DNA of 64,000 bases from Arthrobacter sp. NicSoilB8 (GCF_019977355.1 NZ_AP024656.1:180715-244714), one strand, 5' to 3'. Counted from the stretch's first letter, positions 43,537-52,290 are shown. The notes: generated by a model from the sequence alone, not told the origin. Numbers and translations are program-made.

Positions 43537-43764
43537 CCCTTGTTTCCCTCTGCACAGGAAATATGTGGTTCAGCTTAGCTGAATGGTTTGTAGTGCTGCC
43601 GCGGGCTGGTACCTCGTTGTTCCTGGTCGCGCGGGTGGTGGCTGGCCGGTCGCGGGGTCGCGTTGAATGGCGGTCCGTCGCTGGTGAGTGGCTGCTGTGG
43701 TTCGTACTGGGCGGCGGACCGCCCGACCTCTGGAAGGTTTCTTGCCCTTGCTGGGGTGAGTGGG

Positions 43765-43797
43765 CCGGGCGGCTGCCTCTGGGGTACAGCCGCCCGG
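43765..43797 (-). terminator. hairpin after the ParB-like gene
   Basis: CCGGGCGGCTG and CAGCCGCCCGG with an 11-nt loop, 13 bp beyond the ParB-like stop on the minus strand. The ~200 bp beyond it (43600-43760) look like a degenerate copy of the GC-rich hairpin region at 45.6-45.8 kb (GGCGGTCCG ... GGCGGCGGACCGCCCG). Confidence 0.7.
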
Positions 43798-43809
43798 TTC
43801 ACCGTCACA

Positions 43810-45153
43810 TTACTCGGTGTCGGTGGTGTGCTGGTCGAGGATGATCTGCTCGACGGCGCTTGCCGTGTAGCCCCAAGTGGTGAGCTGGTTCAGGTAGTGG
43901 AAGTGCCGCTTCTCGGCGCTCCGCCATGAGTCTTTCTGGATGGTCTTTTCATACCCGGCGCAGATCAGGGCGATCAGGGAGAATTCGGGCCGTGCGGTGG
44001 TTTTGGCGGTGTGGTCCCGCAAAGGGTTCCAGCCCCACCGGTCGGTGTCCTCCCCGGTCTTGGCCCCGATCATCTCGGTGGCGACCTTGCCGTCGTAGCC
44101 GCTGGCGGTTTCGGGGTCGTGGGTGATGGCGTGGACGGTGAAGTACTGCCAGCCCTTCGGCGCGGTCTTCCGGGACAGCAGGGTCTTCACGAATTCACGC
44201 CTGACCTTCGTGGAGCTCTCCATCTCGCGATTATTCGCTATCAGGGTCTTTCGCTCAGCTTTCTGCTCCTCGGTCATCGGGCCTTTCTGCGCCTGTGAGC
44301 CGCCGTCGTAGCGTTCGTACTTCGGGGTGAAGCCCAGGTTCTTCCAGCCGGTGATGACGGCCTTGGCGTTGTGCTGGCCCCGGTAGTCGGTGCTGATCAG
44401 GTAGGCGTTGGCGTCCTCGTCGGTGGCCGGTTCCCCGTCGGCCCGCTTCGCGGCCGAGACGTACAGGTTTTCGTCGTTGGCGTAGTGTCCGGCGTCCTCC
44501 ACGACGGTCTTGCCTTGGGCTTCCAGTTCCTCGATGAGCGTGGCGAGGGCGGCGGCGTTGTCGCGGCGGTCCCGCAGCAGCTGGGCGACGTGGAGGAGCT
44601 GATCGGGTTCGTCCGCGATCACGGACTCCAGTTCCTCGGTCGCGTCCTCGTTCCCTTCAAATTCGGCCATGATGAGCGCTTCATCGATGGTGTATCCCTT
44701 GCCGAGGGCGGCGGATCCGGCGCTCGAGGATTTGGCCTTCAATGCCCCTTCCACGGTGGTTTTGGTGCGCCCGGTTTTCTTGGCGATCGCGGCGGCTGAA
44801 ACGCCGATCAGGGACAGCTGGTGGTAGGCGTCGGCTTCGTCCGCTTCGGTCAGTTCGGCGCGCTGGATGTTCTCCACGACCTGGGTCACGATGCGCTCGG
44901 CCTCCTCGGGGGACTCGATGATCATCACCGGGATGCTGGCGCGCCCGGCCTCGACAGCGGCGCGGGTGCGGCGCTGGCCCATCAGGACATGCACCACGCC
45001 GTCGTCTTTGCGGTGGGCGATGACGGGTTCCATCACGCCGTGTTCGGCAATGCTGGCGATGAAATCTGGTGTCAGGGCGGCGTCTTGACGGACGTTGATG
45101 TCTACGGTCAGGGTGGCCGGGTCGAGCATTTCGAGGGTGGGTGTGGTCTTCAT
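43810..45153 (-). CDS. ParB/RepB/Spo0J-type DNA-binding protein
   Basis: 447 aa. The N-terminal ParB domain shows LDPATLTVDINVRQDAAL, GVMEPVIAHR and VLMGQRRTRAAVEAGRASIP; VVENIQRAELTEADEADAY follows. Next an HTH (GVSAAAIAKKTGRTKTTVEG) and a long helical C-terminus (ANNREMESSTKVRREFVKTL). No ParA is adjacent, so a role in partition, transcription control or plasmid maintenance remains open. Expression is preceded by the ~400-bp leader also found upstream of 51887 and 52958, with ribosome site AAAAGGAG. Confidence 0.88.
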   Translation of the reverse strand: MKTTPTLEMLDPATLTVDINVRQDAALTPDFIASIAEHGVMEPVIAHRKDDGVVHVLMGQRRTRAAVEAGRASIPVMIIESPEEAERIVTQVVENIQRAELTEADEADAYHQLSLIGVSAAAIAKKTGRTKTTVEGALKAKSSSAGSAALGKGYTIDEALIMAEFEGNEDATEELESVIADEPDQLLHVAQLLRDRRDNAAALATLIEELEAQGKTVVEDAGHYANDENLYVSAAKRADGEPATDEDANAYLISTDYRGQHNAKAVITGWKNLGFTPKYERYDGGSQAQKGPMTEEQKAERKTLIANNREMESSTKVRREFVKTLLSRKTAPKGWQYFTVHAITHDPETASGYDGKVATEMIGAKTGEDTDRWGWNPLRDHTAKTTARPEFSLIALICAGYEKTIQKDSWRSAEKRHFHYLNQLTTWGYTASAVEQIILDQHTTDTE

Positions 45154-45560
45154 GGTGTTGCTCCTTTTGCAGAGGATTCCGGCGGGTGGAGCGGCTCAGG
45201 TGACCGGCCAGCTTCCCCTCTCCCCCCGTTGTTTTTTGGTTGCTGGCAAGCTCGCTTGCTCGGCGGCCGACGGAGCCCTGTCTACCCGCAGGGCAAGGGG
45301 CAGGAAATTCCCTCAAGGAAATCAGCGACGCAGGAGCGCCGGAGGGACATTTCCTGCACCGCAGGCCCCGGTGGAGCTTGCGGAACCGGGGCTAGACGGG
45401 GTGGAGCGGACGCCTAGAATCCGGAGGACAGCAACCAAAAACGTCGAAGACGTAAGACAGGGCCAGGGCATCCGGAGCCCTGCGACGGAGGCACTGGACC
45501 CCACAGCCGGCCGCGCCAGCGGACGCCCGAACGGGTGCGAGCCCTGCGAGCATGCCCTGT
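45154..45560 (-). promoter_or_regulatory. conserved leader module, copy A (ParB-like gene)
   Basis: About 400 bp nearly identical to leaders at 51888-52290 and 52959-53335. Constant elements are: AAAAGGAGCAACACC before the ATG; inverted repeat TTTTTTGGTTGCTG (45232-45245) and CAGCAACCAAAAA (45429-45441), 183 bp apart; hairpin GCAAGC-TC-GCTTGC (about 45247-45260); arms CAGGAAAT/ATTTCCTG; and a distal GC block with GCCAGCGGACGCCCGAA. It contains no conserved ORF. It is probably promoter plus structured 5' UTR. Confidence 0.7.
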
Positions 45561-45649
45561 CCCTCGTCTCCCCGCGATCCGCCCGTGCCGGCCCCGCGCT
45601 CGGTCGGGCCGGCACACCTGCTGTTCCGCCTGCGGTCCTTCCCGGAAAT

Positions 45650-45704
45650 GGCGGTCCGCCGCCGGTGACCAGCGGCGGCAGCCAACCACCGGCGGCGGAC
45701 CGCC
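45650..45704. repeat. 17-bp perfect inverted repeat
   Basis: GGCGGTCCGCCGCCGGT (45650-45666) and its complement (45688-45704) with 21 nt between. The same arrangement is present at about 52387-52442 in the duplicated segment. Confidence 0.8.
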
Positions 45705-45746
45705 CGGACACTTTCGGCCGGTTCTGGTCCTTTGTTGAGGGGTGGG

Positions 45747-45777
45747 CCTTGCCGGGCGGTGGTTCCGCCCGGCAAGG
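45747..45777 (-). terminator. 13-bp hairpin (terminator copy)
   Basis: CCTTGCCGGGCGG, TGGTT loop, CCGCCCGGCAAGG. It sits just after the stop of the truncated gene at 45789. An identical hairpin follows the intact paralog at 52488-52518. Confidence 0.75.
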
Positions 45778-45788
45778 ATTCGGCAGGT

Positions 45789-45950
45789 TTAGGCGACGTT
45801 GGCCATGTACGGCATGCGGTACCGGCTGGGAAGTTCGGCGGCGGCTTCGGGCAGGTCGTCCGGGCCGTGGGCCTGTCCGTTCTTCCAGTGGAAGAACGCC
45901 TGTTCGCTGATCGCGTCCCATTGCCGGGCCTTCGTCCGGTAGTAGGTCAC
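45789..45950 (-). pseudogene. 3' fragment of the 142-aa plasmid gene at 52530
   Basis: The last ~53 codons are nearly identical to the end of the 52530-52958 gene (AFFHWKNGQAHGPDDLPEAA, then RYRMPYMANVA). The 5' part is missing. Together with the leader A and hairpins it shows that ~800 bp (45.15-45.95) are a duplicate of 51.89-52.69. Confidence 0.8.
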
Positions 45951-46030
45951 CGGGCATTATTCGTTCCTTGGGTCTTCTGACTGGCTGCCAGGTGTTTCGT
46001 TCGTCGCTGATCGGACGGCTTAAATTGGGT

Positions 46031-46057
46031 GAGGCCGGCCCGTGCGGGGCCGGCCTC
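46031..46057 (-). terminator. 11-bp hairpin after the 1,320-aa gene
   Basis: GAGGCCGGCCC, GTGCG loop, GGGCCGGCCTC, about 50 bp past the stop of the large minus-strand gene. Confidence 0.75.
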
Positions 46058-46107
46058 TGTGACGTTAGCGGTGAGAAGACCGGGAGTCGGTTGCTTCGCG
46101 TCCCGTC

Positions 46108-49100
46108 TTAGCCGTCGTCACTCATTCTCTCTGCCGAAGAGTCGTGACGACGAGCATCCTGTTGGTAGTCGTCCGCGATGCCTCGCAGCACACGGGCAGT
46201 CCGCGGCCACCGAGTGGAAATCTTTGTCGCCATCTCCCGGTACTTCTTCTCGAGCTCGCGCTCCTGATCTCCGCCATCAAAAATTCCTCGACTGGTGACC
46301 CCACGTTTATTGATCTTGCCGATGTGTAGTCCCGTGTCGAGCCGGGCGTTACCGATGTTCTCGATGATCTCGCGGACCGGTTCAGCGGGCCAAACGCCGT
46401 CAGTGCCGACAGGACTTGACGCGAGGACTTGGCCGATCTGTTCATCGCCGATTGCAGCGCGGTTGCTGTCCGAGAAGGCAAGACGGGCGCCTCTAACCCA
46501 AGCAGTCAGCTGAGAGCCATCGATGGTACCGTCTTCCGCGAGACCCGGAAGGGTATGCCAATTTTGGAGAACGCTAAAGGACAGATGAGCGAACGCTTTC
46601 TCCTGAGCAGTCAGGGATCGCTTTGGCTCGTCGTCGCCACGGTATAGCGCATTGATCATGCTTACGAAGTCGCTTGGTTCCGTCCCCAGCGCGCGGTACA
46701 GCGCCGCAGACGGTTGGTGGTCATGTAGCAGTTCAAAGAACGTGAACTCATACACTGGAAGCTCCCTGTCGTCAGGAAAGTGCTGCTCCATGTATTTCAG
46801 GACGTTGCCGACGTAGTAGCTACTCATGGTCGTGTCGTGCACGGGGCCAGGCCCATTACGGAGCGAGTTAAGGACCACCTTGACGAGGCCAACGCCCGGT
46901 TCGTCGTTGTCATGAACCATGTCGTTAAGGAGCGCTACTGCTTCCCATGGGCGATCGTGCTTGACGAGCAGGTCAATTGCTTCTGCTCGCTCCTCTGGGG
47001 CGACGTGATGATGTTGTGCTCGATTCCAATATGCTGCCTCGAGATCCTTTCCGAGGGCGGCAATCTCGGTCCAATATTGTTTCGCGAACGGGACGGCTGC
47101 CATGAGTGTTTCCGGTGATGGCGCTTCCCTAAGCGCAGGGCTGGCAAGCGCAGCCTTGACCCAGGAGAAGCCTTCAAGGTTGATTTTGTTGCTGGCGAAG
47201 GTCAAAGCGGCATGTCGCAGGTTTTCTTCCTTAGTGCTGAGCCAACCAAGGATCGCCTCCTCAAGGGCGTCACCCTTTGCCGAGAGCATGCGACCAATAA
47301 TATGCGGAGTTTTGACCTCAAGTGTCAACGCCTTCAACGCCTCCGCGCCAAGTGTGAGGACCTCGTCGAGGGCCTCGTCTTGTAAGCGGGCGAGTTCAAC
47401 GTCGTAGCCTTCTTCTCCCCACTTGTAGTTAGGGAAACGCGGCCGCCAGTCAAAGAGATTCGAGAAACGGCGGGCGTCCTGATCAGGTGTCAGATCATCA
47501 GCAACAGCACGAAGAAGCGTCACGTCGTCGGTGGACATGGCCCACTCGGCCTCCGCATACTCCTCGTGTTTGTCTGCCTCGCCGATCAGTGCTTCCCACA
47601 TCGCATACCGTTGTTCCTTATTCCAAGTGTCGGCACCGACAGCCTCACGAAGCTTTTGGATAACTACACCCCGCTCATCGGATTGCAGCGTGGCGATTTT
47701 CGGAAGCAATTCCAGCCAGCGTTCCGTGTTTGTGCCGACGATAGTCATCGTGATGGCGACAAGCCTGTGGACGAAGCGACCCCAGTCTGAGTAGGACACT
47801 GATCGTCTGACCGGGCTCCAATCGCGATATGCCGGCGAGTGAGGGGGAAATGCGGTCGCGTGGTTCTGGGGCCACACTCCCATAAGGAGTTTCCAGCCAA
47901 CGTCTGGCTCGCGCTGAAGGACCCGCTCGATTACCGCTAGTTTGTCGTCAACCGTAGCCCCGCTTTGAGGAAGCCAGCCGGTTACGACCGTCTGAAGGCT
48001 CTCGATCGGACGGTTGCTGAGCCGGCCTCCAGGGTCGATCGAGGACAGCTGACCGAGCAGCAGCGCCGCCCGGCCAAAATAGGAGGGCGACCAGCAAAGC
48101 GTTTCCATTGCCCATAAAAGACTCGGGTGAGGCGATGACGGACCGAAGACCACGTCCTGCACTTGGTCCTTGAACATCGTGCGGAGCACAGGGCTCGGTT
48201 GCTCGAGGCCAAGTTCGACGGCGTCCAGGAAGACTTCAGGAGACGCTTCGGCCAACGCAGGCAAGGATCCCGCCAGCCGCGCCCAGGTCTCGCCGGATGT
48301 GTCAGCGTTTGCGGTAGTAAGTAACCCGTGGACAGTCTTGTCCACTCGGCTTTGCATTTGGAGGTCAGACGGAAGTTCGGCTTGGCTTGCAGCGGAGAGC
48401 GCCAAGCCGTTCGCGAGTCCTTTCTTCAGTATCTCGGAATAAAGCGGCGTCGTGCCCTGCGCCCCCGCTGTCATTCGGCTAAGGGTGTCCATGCCTTGAT
48501 AGGGGTCTGGTTCCAGCAGAACATCCACTGTCACTTCACTCCAGCGGGCCAAGTCGCTGGTCGTCAAGGTTGGCAGAAGGAGCAAAGCCGCCTCTGCTGG
48601 TGATGTAAGCCTCCACGTACCTCCCGAGCGGACAAAAGGAGCATCGCTACGGCCGGCCAGACTCGTAAGGAGTCGCTCTATCTCTTCCCGTGCTCGCCCA
48701 GTCAACTTCTCCAAGGCGAGGAGGTCTCCTTCGTATCCTGACCACGATCCGGCCAATACAAGGGGCCCAAGAATGCCAGCAGACTCGGGCTTAGCGGCCC
48801 AGTCGGGCTTGCGGAATCGTGGCTCAATTGCGATGGAACGGATGAGTGCGGCCATGCTGCGACGGGCGAGAGCCACCATCGCTTCCGCCTTGTCCGAGTC
48901 GGGAACAGTTGCCTTCAACGCCTCACGGGCGGCAACCCGGTCGATTTTTCGAATCTCGATTCCCTTACCGCCGCGAACGACGTCGTCGCCCTCGGCGATC
49001 AGGACGACCCGGTGTCCCCCATTTACCGTCGTGGCAAGGTCTGGCTCGCCCTCAAATAGCGGCACAAGGATCAGGGGTACCGTCGACTCGACCAACCGTT

Positions 49101-50070
49101 GCCATGCGGCTTTATCGGTGACCACGACGGTGCGGTAAAGAAGCTCCTCATGCGTCGCCAATGCTGAGAAAAGGAAGGCCAGAGCGTCGTCCTTCCACTG
49201 GGCGGTGAGCGTCACGATCACATCGGTCTGCGCTGCGCCCGTCAGCGCGGCACGCAGCTCATCGGCAGCGGCTGAACGCCCGGCGGCGAAGAATTCGGGT
49301 GGCAGTGCGATCTCGGTGCGCCCTCTGAACGAGTTCCACCACCGTTCGATGGTCTGCGCGTCACGAGGCTGGTACCCGAGGCGCTCGGAAATCCAGTAGT
49401 GCACGGAAGGAGACGCTTGGAGCCAACCCTCAAGGCGGTGCGCATCGATGGCCACCACACCGGCGAACTTAGATTCCGCCGCACGCTCGGTTGCCCATCC
49501 CTTCGCTCCTGGCCAGTTGCGGGGCGTCGCGAACACGAATACTGAGCTCGTGTCATTAGGGAGTGACTCTACGCGCTTGTCGTAGTCGCTCTGCGCCTTA
49601 CCCTTCGGGTTGGCTTCGGTTCCGAACTCGAAACGCAGCTCACCGGAGGGGAGATACGTGCTTCCGGTGGATGTCGCTGTGCCGTCCCAGCCAGGCGCGG
49701 CACCACCTTCGTGCGCCCGCACGTCGACGTTGGTGACGCCGGCGGTCACGGCCAAAAGGCGACGGATCAGTTCCGGAAAGGCTCCTTTTGCATCGTCCCG
49801 CGCCGCCCAACTGTGAAGTTCGTTGGCGCTGATCAGTTCAGGCCCGTCGGCACGAAGGGCGGGAGCTACTGATGATGCGCTTTCGCCGCGCTTCGCTAGA
49901 AGACGCTCGACCTCTGCGCGGGCAAAACGGTGCTGCGATGAGCCTGGCAGGCGCGCTGAGGTCAATGTGCCTCCTCTCACCCAGTTCCTGACGGTGTTCT
50001 CATGTACACCGAGCAACGCGGCAGTTTCCCGCACATTCAAGAATGGCTTACCTTCCTCTTCACTACCCAT
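46108..50070 (-). CDS. 1,320-aa HTH + nuclease-like + helical-repeat protein (candidate defence)
   Basis: Domains by eye: residues 8-60, excisionase/MerR-type HTH (FLNVRETAALLGVHENTVRN, SQHRFARAEVERLL); residues 100-215, a nuclease-like region with GWDG (D129), LRFEFGTE (E148) and K156/K158 before DYDKR, a spacing compatible with PD-(D/E)xK enzymes; residues 275-370, an alpha/beta region where a P-loop might be expected but without GK[ST] (DVIVTLTAQWKDDALAFLF); then ~900 helical residues resembling TPR/HEAT-like repeats of large sensor proteins. I recall a family of long actinobacterial proteins with the WDG...FGT region, but no characterised member. Fusion to an HTH and an operator-like repeat in its promoter suggest self-control. 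GC is lower than in neighbours. Single gene with own promoter and terminator. Confidence 0.7.
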   Translation of the reverse strand: MGSEEEGKPFLNVRETAALLGVHENTVRNWVRGGTLTSARLPGSSQHRFARAEVERLLAKRGESASSVAPALRADGPELISANELHSWAARDDAKGAFPELIRRLLAVTAGVTNVDVRAHEGGAAPGWDGTATSTGSTYLPSGELRFEFGTEANPKGKAQSDYDKRVESLPNDTSSVFVFATPRNWPGAKGWATERAAESKFAGVVAIDAHRLEGWLQASPSVHYWISERLGYQPRDAQTIERWWNSFRGRTEIALPPEFFAAGRSAAADELRAALTGAAQTDVIVTLTAQWKDDALAFLFSALATHEELLYRTVVVTDKAAWQRLVESTVPLILVPLFEGEPDLATTVNGGHRVVLIAEGDDVVRGGKGIEIRKIDRVAAREALKATVPDSDKAEAMVALARRSMAALIRSIAIEPRFRKPDWAAKPESAGILGPLVLAGSWSGYEGDLLALEKLTGRAREEIERLLTSLAGRSDAPFVRSGGTWRLTSPAEAALLLLPTLTTSDLARWSEVTVDVLLEPDPYQGMDTLSRMTAGAQGTTPLYSEILKKGLANGLALSAASQAELPSDLQMQSRVDKTVHGLLTTANADTSGETWARLAGSLPALAEASPEVFLDAVELGLEQPSPVLRTMFKDQVQDVVFGPSSPHPSLLWAMETLCWSPSYFGRAALLLGQLSSIDPGGRLSNRPIESLQTVVTGWLPQSGATVDDKLAVIERVLQREPDVGWKLLMGVWPQNHATAFPPHSPAYRDWSPVRRSVSYSDWGRFVHRLVAITMTIVGTNTERWLELLPKIATLQSDERGVVIQKLREAVGADTWNKEQRYAMWEALIGEADKHEEYAEAEWAMSTDDVTLLRAVADDLTPDQDARRFSNLFDWRPRFPNYKWGEEGYDVELARLQDEALDEVLTLGAEALKALTLEVKTPHIIGRMLSAKGDALEEAILGWLSTKEENLRHAALTFASNKINLEGFSWVKAALASPALREAPSPETLMAAVPFAKQYWTEIAALGKDLEAAYWNRAQHHHVAPEERAEAIDLLVKHDRPWEAVALLNDMVHDNDEPGVGLVKVVLNSLRNGPGPVHDTTMSSYYVGNVLKYMEQHFPDDRELPVYEFTFFELLHDHQPSAALYRALGTEPSDFVSMINALYRGDDEPKRSLTAQEKAFAHLSFSVLQNWHTLPGLAEDGTIDGSQLTAWVRGARLAFSDSNRAAIGDEQIGQVLASSPVGTDGVWPAEPVREIIENIGNARLDTGLHIGKINKRGVTSRGIFDGGDQERELEKKYREMATKISTRWPRTARVLRGIADDYQQDARRHDSSAERMSDDG

Positions 50071-50073
50071 ACC

Positions 50074-50110
50074 AAAATCGTAGCATATTGTGGACTTTGT
50101 GGACTTTCAA
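50074..50110 (-). promoter_or_regulatory. promoter with tandem 9-bp repeats, almost leaderless start
   Basis: On the minus strand: -35 TTGAAA (50110-50105), 17-bp spacer, -10 TATGCT (50087-50082), then 11 nt to the ATG at 50070. The start of transcription would fall within about 5 nt of the ATG, and no Shine-Dalgarno is present. The spacer consists of two AAGTCCACA repeats in tandem, a likely operator for the HTH domain of the product. Confidence 0.65.
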
Positions 50111-50156
50111 GGGGCCCGTGATGAAACCTGGCACTGGCACCAACTCCAAACCGTCC

Positions 50157-50222
50157 ACTAACCCAACAGCCGGCCGCGCCAGCGGACGCCCGAACGGGTG
50201 CGAGCCCCACGAGCATGCCCCT
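50157..50222. repeat. fourth copy of the distal leader block
   Basis: CAGCCGGCCGCGCCAGCGGA and the following ~30 bp repeat the distal end of leaders A, B and C. Here the block stands alone, upstream of the 1,320-aa gene and of the divergent membrane gene. Confidence 0.75.
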
Positions 50223-50240
50223 ACTGAGTAGGGTGAGGGC

Positions 50241-50486
50241 ATGACTGAGCCGGCCCCGCGTGATGGCAGCCCGGGCCGCGCAGGGCACCGTGCTGGGCTG
50301 GATTCTCCGCGGGTTCTGCGGGTCCTGGCTGTAGTGTTCACCGCTACCGCATCGGGAGCGCTGGCGCTGGTGGTCCTCGATCTCGTCATCGGCCGGCCAG
50401 CTGCAGGCGATCTCTTCATCACCGCCCTGAATACCCTGGCGGCGTTCGTGTTGTGGCGCCGGGTTCTCGAAAAGACGCGGGCATGA
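50241..50486 (+). CDS. small two-helix membrane protein
   Basis: 81 aa, ATG 50241. Helices RVLAVVFTATASGALALVVL and LFITALNTLAAFVLWRRVL, with a hydrophilic ~25-residue N-terminus. A perfect terminator hairpin follows directly. Function unknown; the gene is divergent from the 1,320-aa gene. Confidence 0.6.
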   Translation: MTEPAPRDGSPGRAGHRAGLDSPRVLRVLAVVFTATASGALALVVLDLVIGRPAAGDLFITALNTLAAFVLWRRVLEKTRA

Positions 50487-50518
50487 GGAAAGGCCGGCAC
50501 CTAGGTGCCGGCCTTTCC
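50487..50518 (+). terminator. 15-bp perfect hairpin
   Basis: GGAAAGGCCGGCACC, TA, GGTGCCGGCCTTTCC overlapping the stop region of the small membrane gene, followed by GGGTTTTCC. Confidence 0.85.
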
Positions 50519-50572
50519 GGGTTTTCCCTCTGCAAAGGAAATTTGGGTGGGCAGCGTCTCGCTGCCTGGTGT

Positions 50573-50722
50573 TTAGAGGTTGTGGTGTTCCTGGGCCCAA
50601 CCGATACTCGCAGGCCCGCTTAGTTCGCCGGCGGTGAGCAGACGAATTTCGATGATGTCTTCAGCCAGGCTGGGGTTGGCTTCCGGCTTGTCGTCGTCGG
50701 TCAGGATGTATTCGGTTCCCAT
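50573..50722 (-). CDS. 49-aa acidic protein
   Basis: ATG 50722: MGTEYILTDDDKPEANPS, AEDIIEIRLLTAGELS, ending WAQEHHNL. Acidic and without a membrane helix. The frame is well used in third positions and has GGAAGC just upstream. No family recognised. Confidence 0.5.
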   Translation of the reverse strand: MGTEYILTDDDKPEANPSLAEDIIEIRLLTAGELSGPASIGWAQEHHNL

Positions 50723-50909
50723 GCTCACGCTTCCTGGTCGGTGCGGTGGTCGTGGGTTCACTGTAGCCGTGGTTTCTACACGCTTGCTGGGTTCCTGGCT
50801 GCGCCCGCGCGAGCGTCAGGCGGCCGGAGGAGCGAAGCGGGGGAGGCCGCCCCGCCACCGGAAAGGCTGGGCCGGAATCTCTTGGTGATCCCGGCCCGGC
50901 CTCGTCGGC

Positions 50910-51887
50910 TTAGTTGTTGTGGCGCTGGTAGGAGGTTTCCGGGTCGCGGGCGACGTCTGCGACTGAGCCGCGGTTGATCAGTTCCCGCAGCAGTCCTGCC
51001 AGCCGGAACCCGGGTGCGTCCGTGTCTGCGTGCTGGAGGTATCGGTCAGCTTGGGTGCCGTTGCCTTTGAGCCATTCCAGCCACCCCATCAGGGTCAGCA
51101 TCGGTGCACGCTGGCCCGCAGGGACTGCTTTCATCAGCTCGAACGCGATGGCCTGGGCCCGGTCCACCCGGGTCCAGTCCGGTCGTCCGGTGAAGGTCCC
51201 AAGGATGACGTCGGCGAAGTTGCCGTTCTGGGTGGTGATGGTCTCGCGGAACAGGAAGTCCCGGACCATTTTGTGCTGGAACGCTCCCGCAAGGTCCCGG
51301 GCCGTGTCGCTGTCCGGGGTCCCGGTGCTCTCCAGCACGGCCGCCCACGCGGCGCATGCTTCCTCAATGTCCGCGTCGGTGCCTTCGGGTGCTTCCACCG
51401 GCATGGCCCAGGTCCCCAGAAGGGCCGGGTTGTAGACGTCGATGTCCGTGGCACTGCCGAAGAAGGTAAACGCCGCGTTGGCGTGGCTGTCGGCAATCTG
51501 CTCCAGCGGGTGCTCCTCGTCCGCGCCGAACTCCGTCCAGTAACTCGAGGTCACGAGCCACACGTTCCGCACGGGCATCCGCGCCGCGGCCAGCTCGGAC
51601 ACCAGCGCGGCGACGTGCGCGGCGTAGGGGTAGCTGTCCTGGTTCTCGTCGGTGTAGACGACAACGTAGGACGCCGTGGCCTTGTCATCGTTGGCGGCGT
51701 GGCTGGTCAGCGTCTGCGCGTAGTTGCCCGGCTCGACGTGTTCGGGTGCGTCCACCCGCAGCGTTGCGCCGAGTGCACCGGCTTGGGCGGTGAGGACCAC
51801 GAACGATTCCGAAGGCGTGATGCCCAGCAGGTGCGGGATGGTCGCCAGCAGGTCAGCGGGACCGGTGAGGTTCAGTTCTTCAATCAT
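50910..51887 (-). CDS. DUF4192-family protein
   Basis: 325 aa from ATG 51887. Family features: GPADLLATIPHLLGITPSES, FVVLTAQAGALGATLRVDAP, YVVVYTDENQD and VRNVWLVTSSYWTEF. DUF4192 proteins are common in actinobacterial chromosomes and plasmids; their function is unknown. Expressed from leader B with ribosome site AAAAGGAG. A longer in-frame reading from 51983 exists but includes only leader sequence. Confidence 0.88.
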   Translation of the reverse strand: MIEELNLTGPADLLATIPHLLGITPSESFVVLTAQAGALGATLRVDAPEHVEPGNYAQTLTSHAANDDKATASYVVVYTDENQDSYPYAAHVAALVSELAAARMPVRNVWLVTSSYWTEFGADEEHPLEQIADSHANAAFTFFGSATDIDVYNPALLGTWAMPVEAPEGTDADIEEACAAWAAVLESTGTPDSDTARDLAGAFQHKMVRDFLFRETITTQNGNFADVILGTFTGRPDWTRVDRAQAIAFELMKAVPAGQRAPMLTLMGWLEWLKGNGTQADRYLQHADTDAPGFRLAGLLRELINRGSVADVARDPETSYQRHNN

Positions 51888-52290
51888 GGTGTTGCTCCTT
51901 TTGCAGAGGATTCCGGTGGGTGGGGCGGCTCTGGTGACCGGCCAGCGTCCCCTCTCCCCCCGTTGTTTTTTGGTTGCTGGCAAGCTTGCTTGCTCGGCGG
52001 CCGACGGAGCCCTGTCTACCCGCAGGGCAAGGGGCAGGAAATTCCTGGAGGGAATCAGCGACGCAGGAGCGCCGGAGGGACATTTCCTGCACCGCAGGCC
52101 CCGGTGGAGCTTGCGGAACCGGGGCTAGACGGGGTGGAGCGGACGCCTAGAATCCGGAGGACAGCAACCAGAAAACGTCGAAGACGTAAGAGACGGGCCA
52201 GGGTCTCCGGAGCTCTGCGACGGAGGCACTGGACCCGACAGCCGGCCGCGCCAGCGGACGCCCGAAAGGGTGCGAGCCCTGCGAGCATGC
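51888..52290 (-). promoter_or_regulatory. conserved leader module, copy B (DUF4192 gene)
   Basis: Same elements as copy A: inverted arms TTTTTTGGTTGCTG (51966-51979) and CAGCAACCAGAAAA (52162-52175), 182 bp apart, with one substitution in the second arm. The hairpin here is GCAAGC-TT-GCTTGC: loop changed, stem kept. The distal block is present. Confidence 0.7.

Noticed and set aside
50910..51983. Start of the DUF4192 gene at 51983
   Set aside because: The first 32 residues come from the shared leader; ATG 51887 has the conserved AAAAGGAG site.
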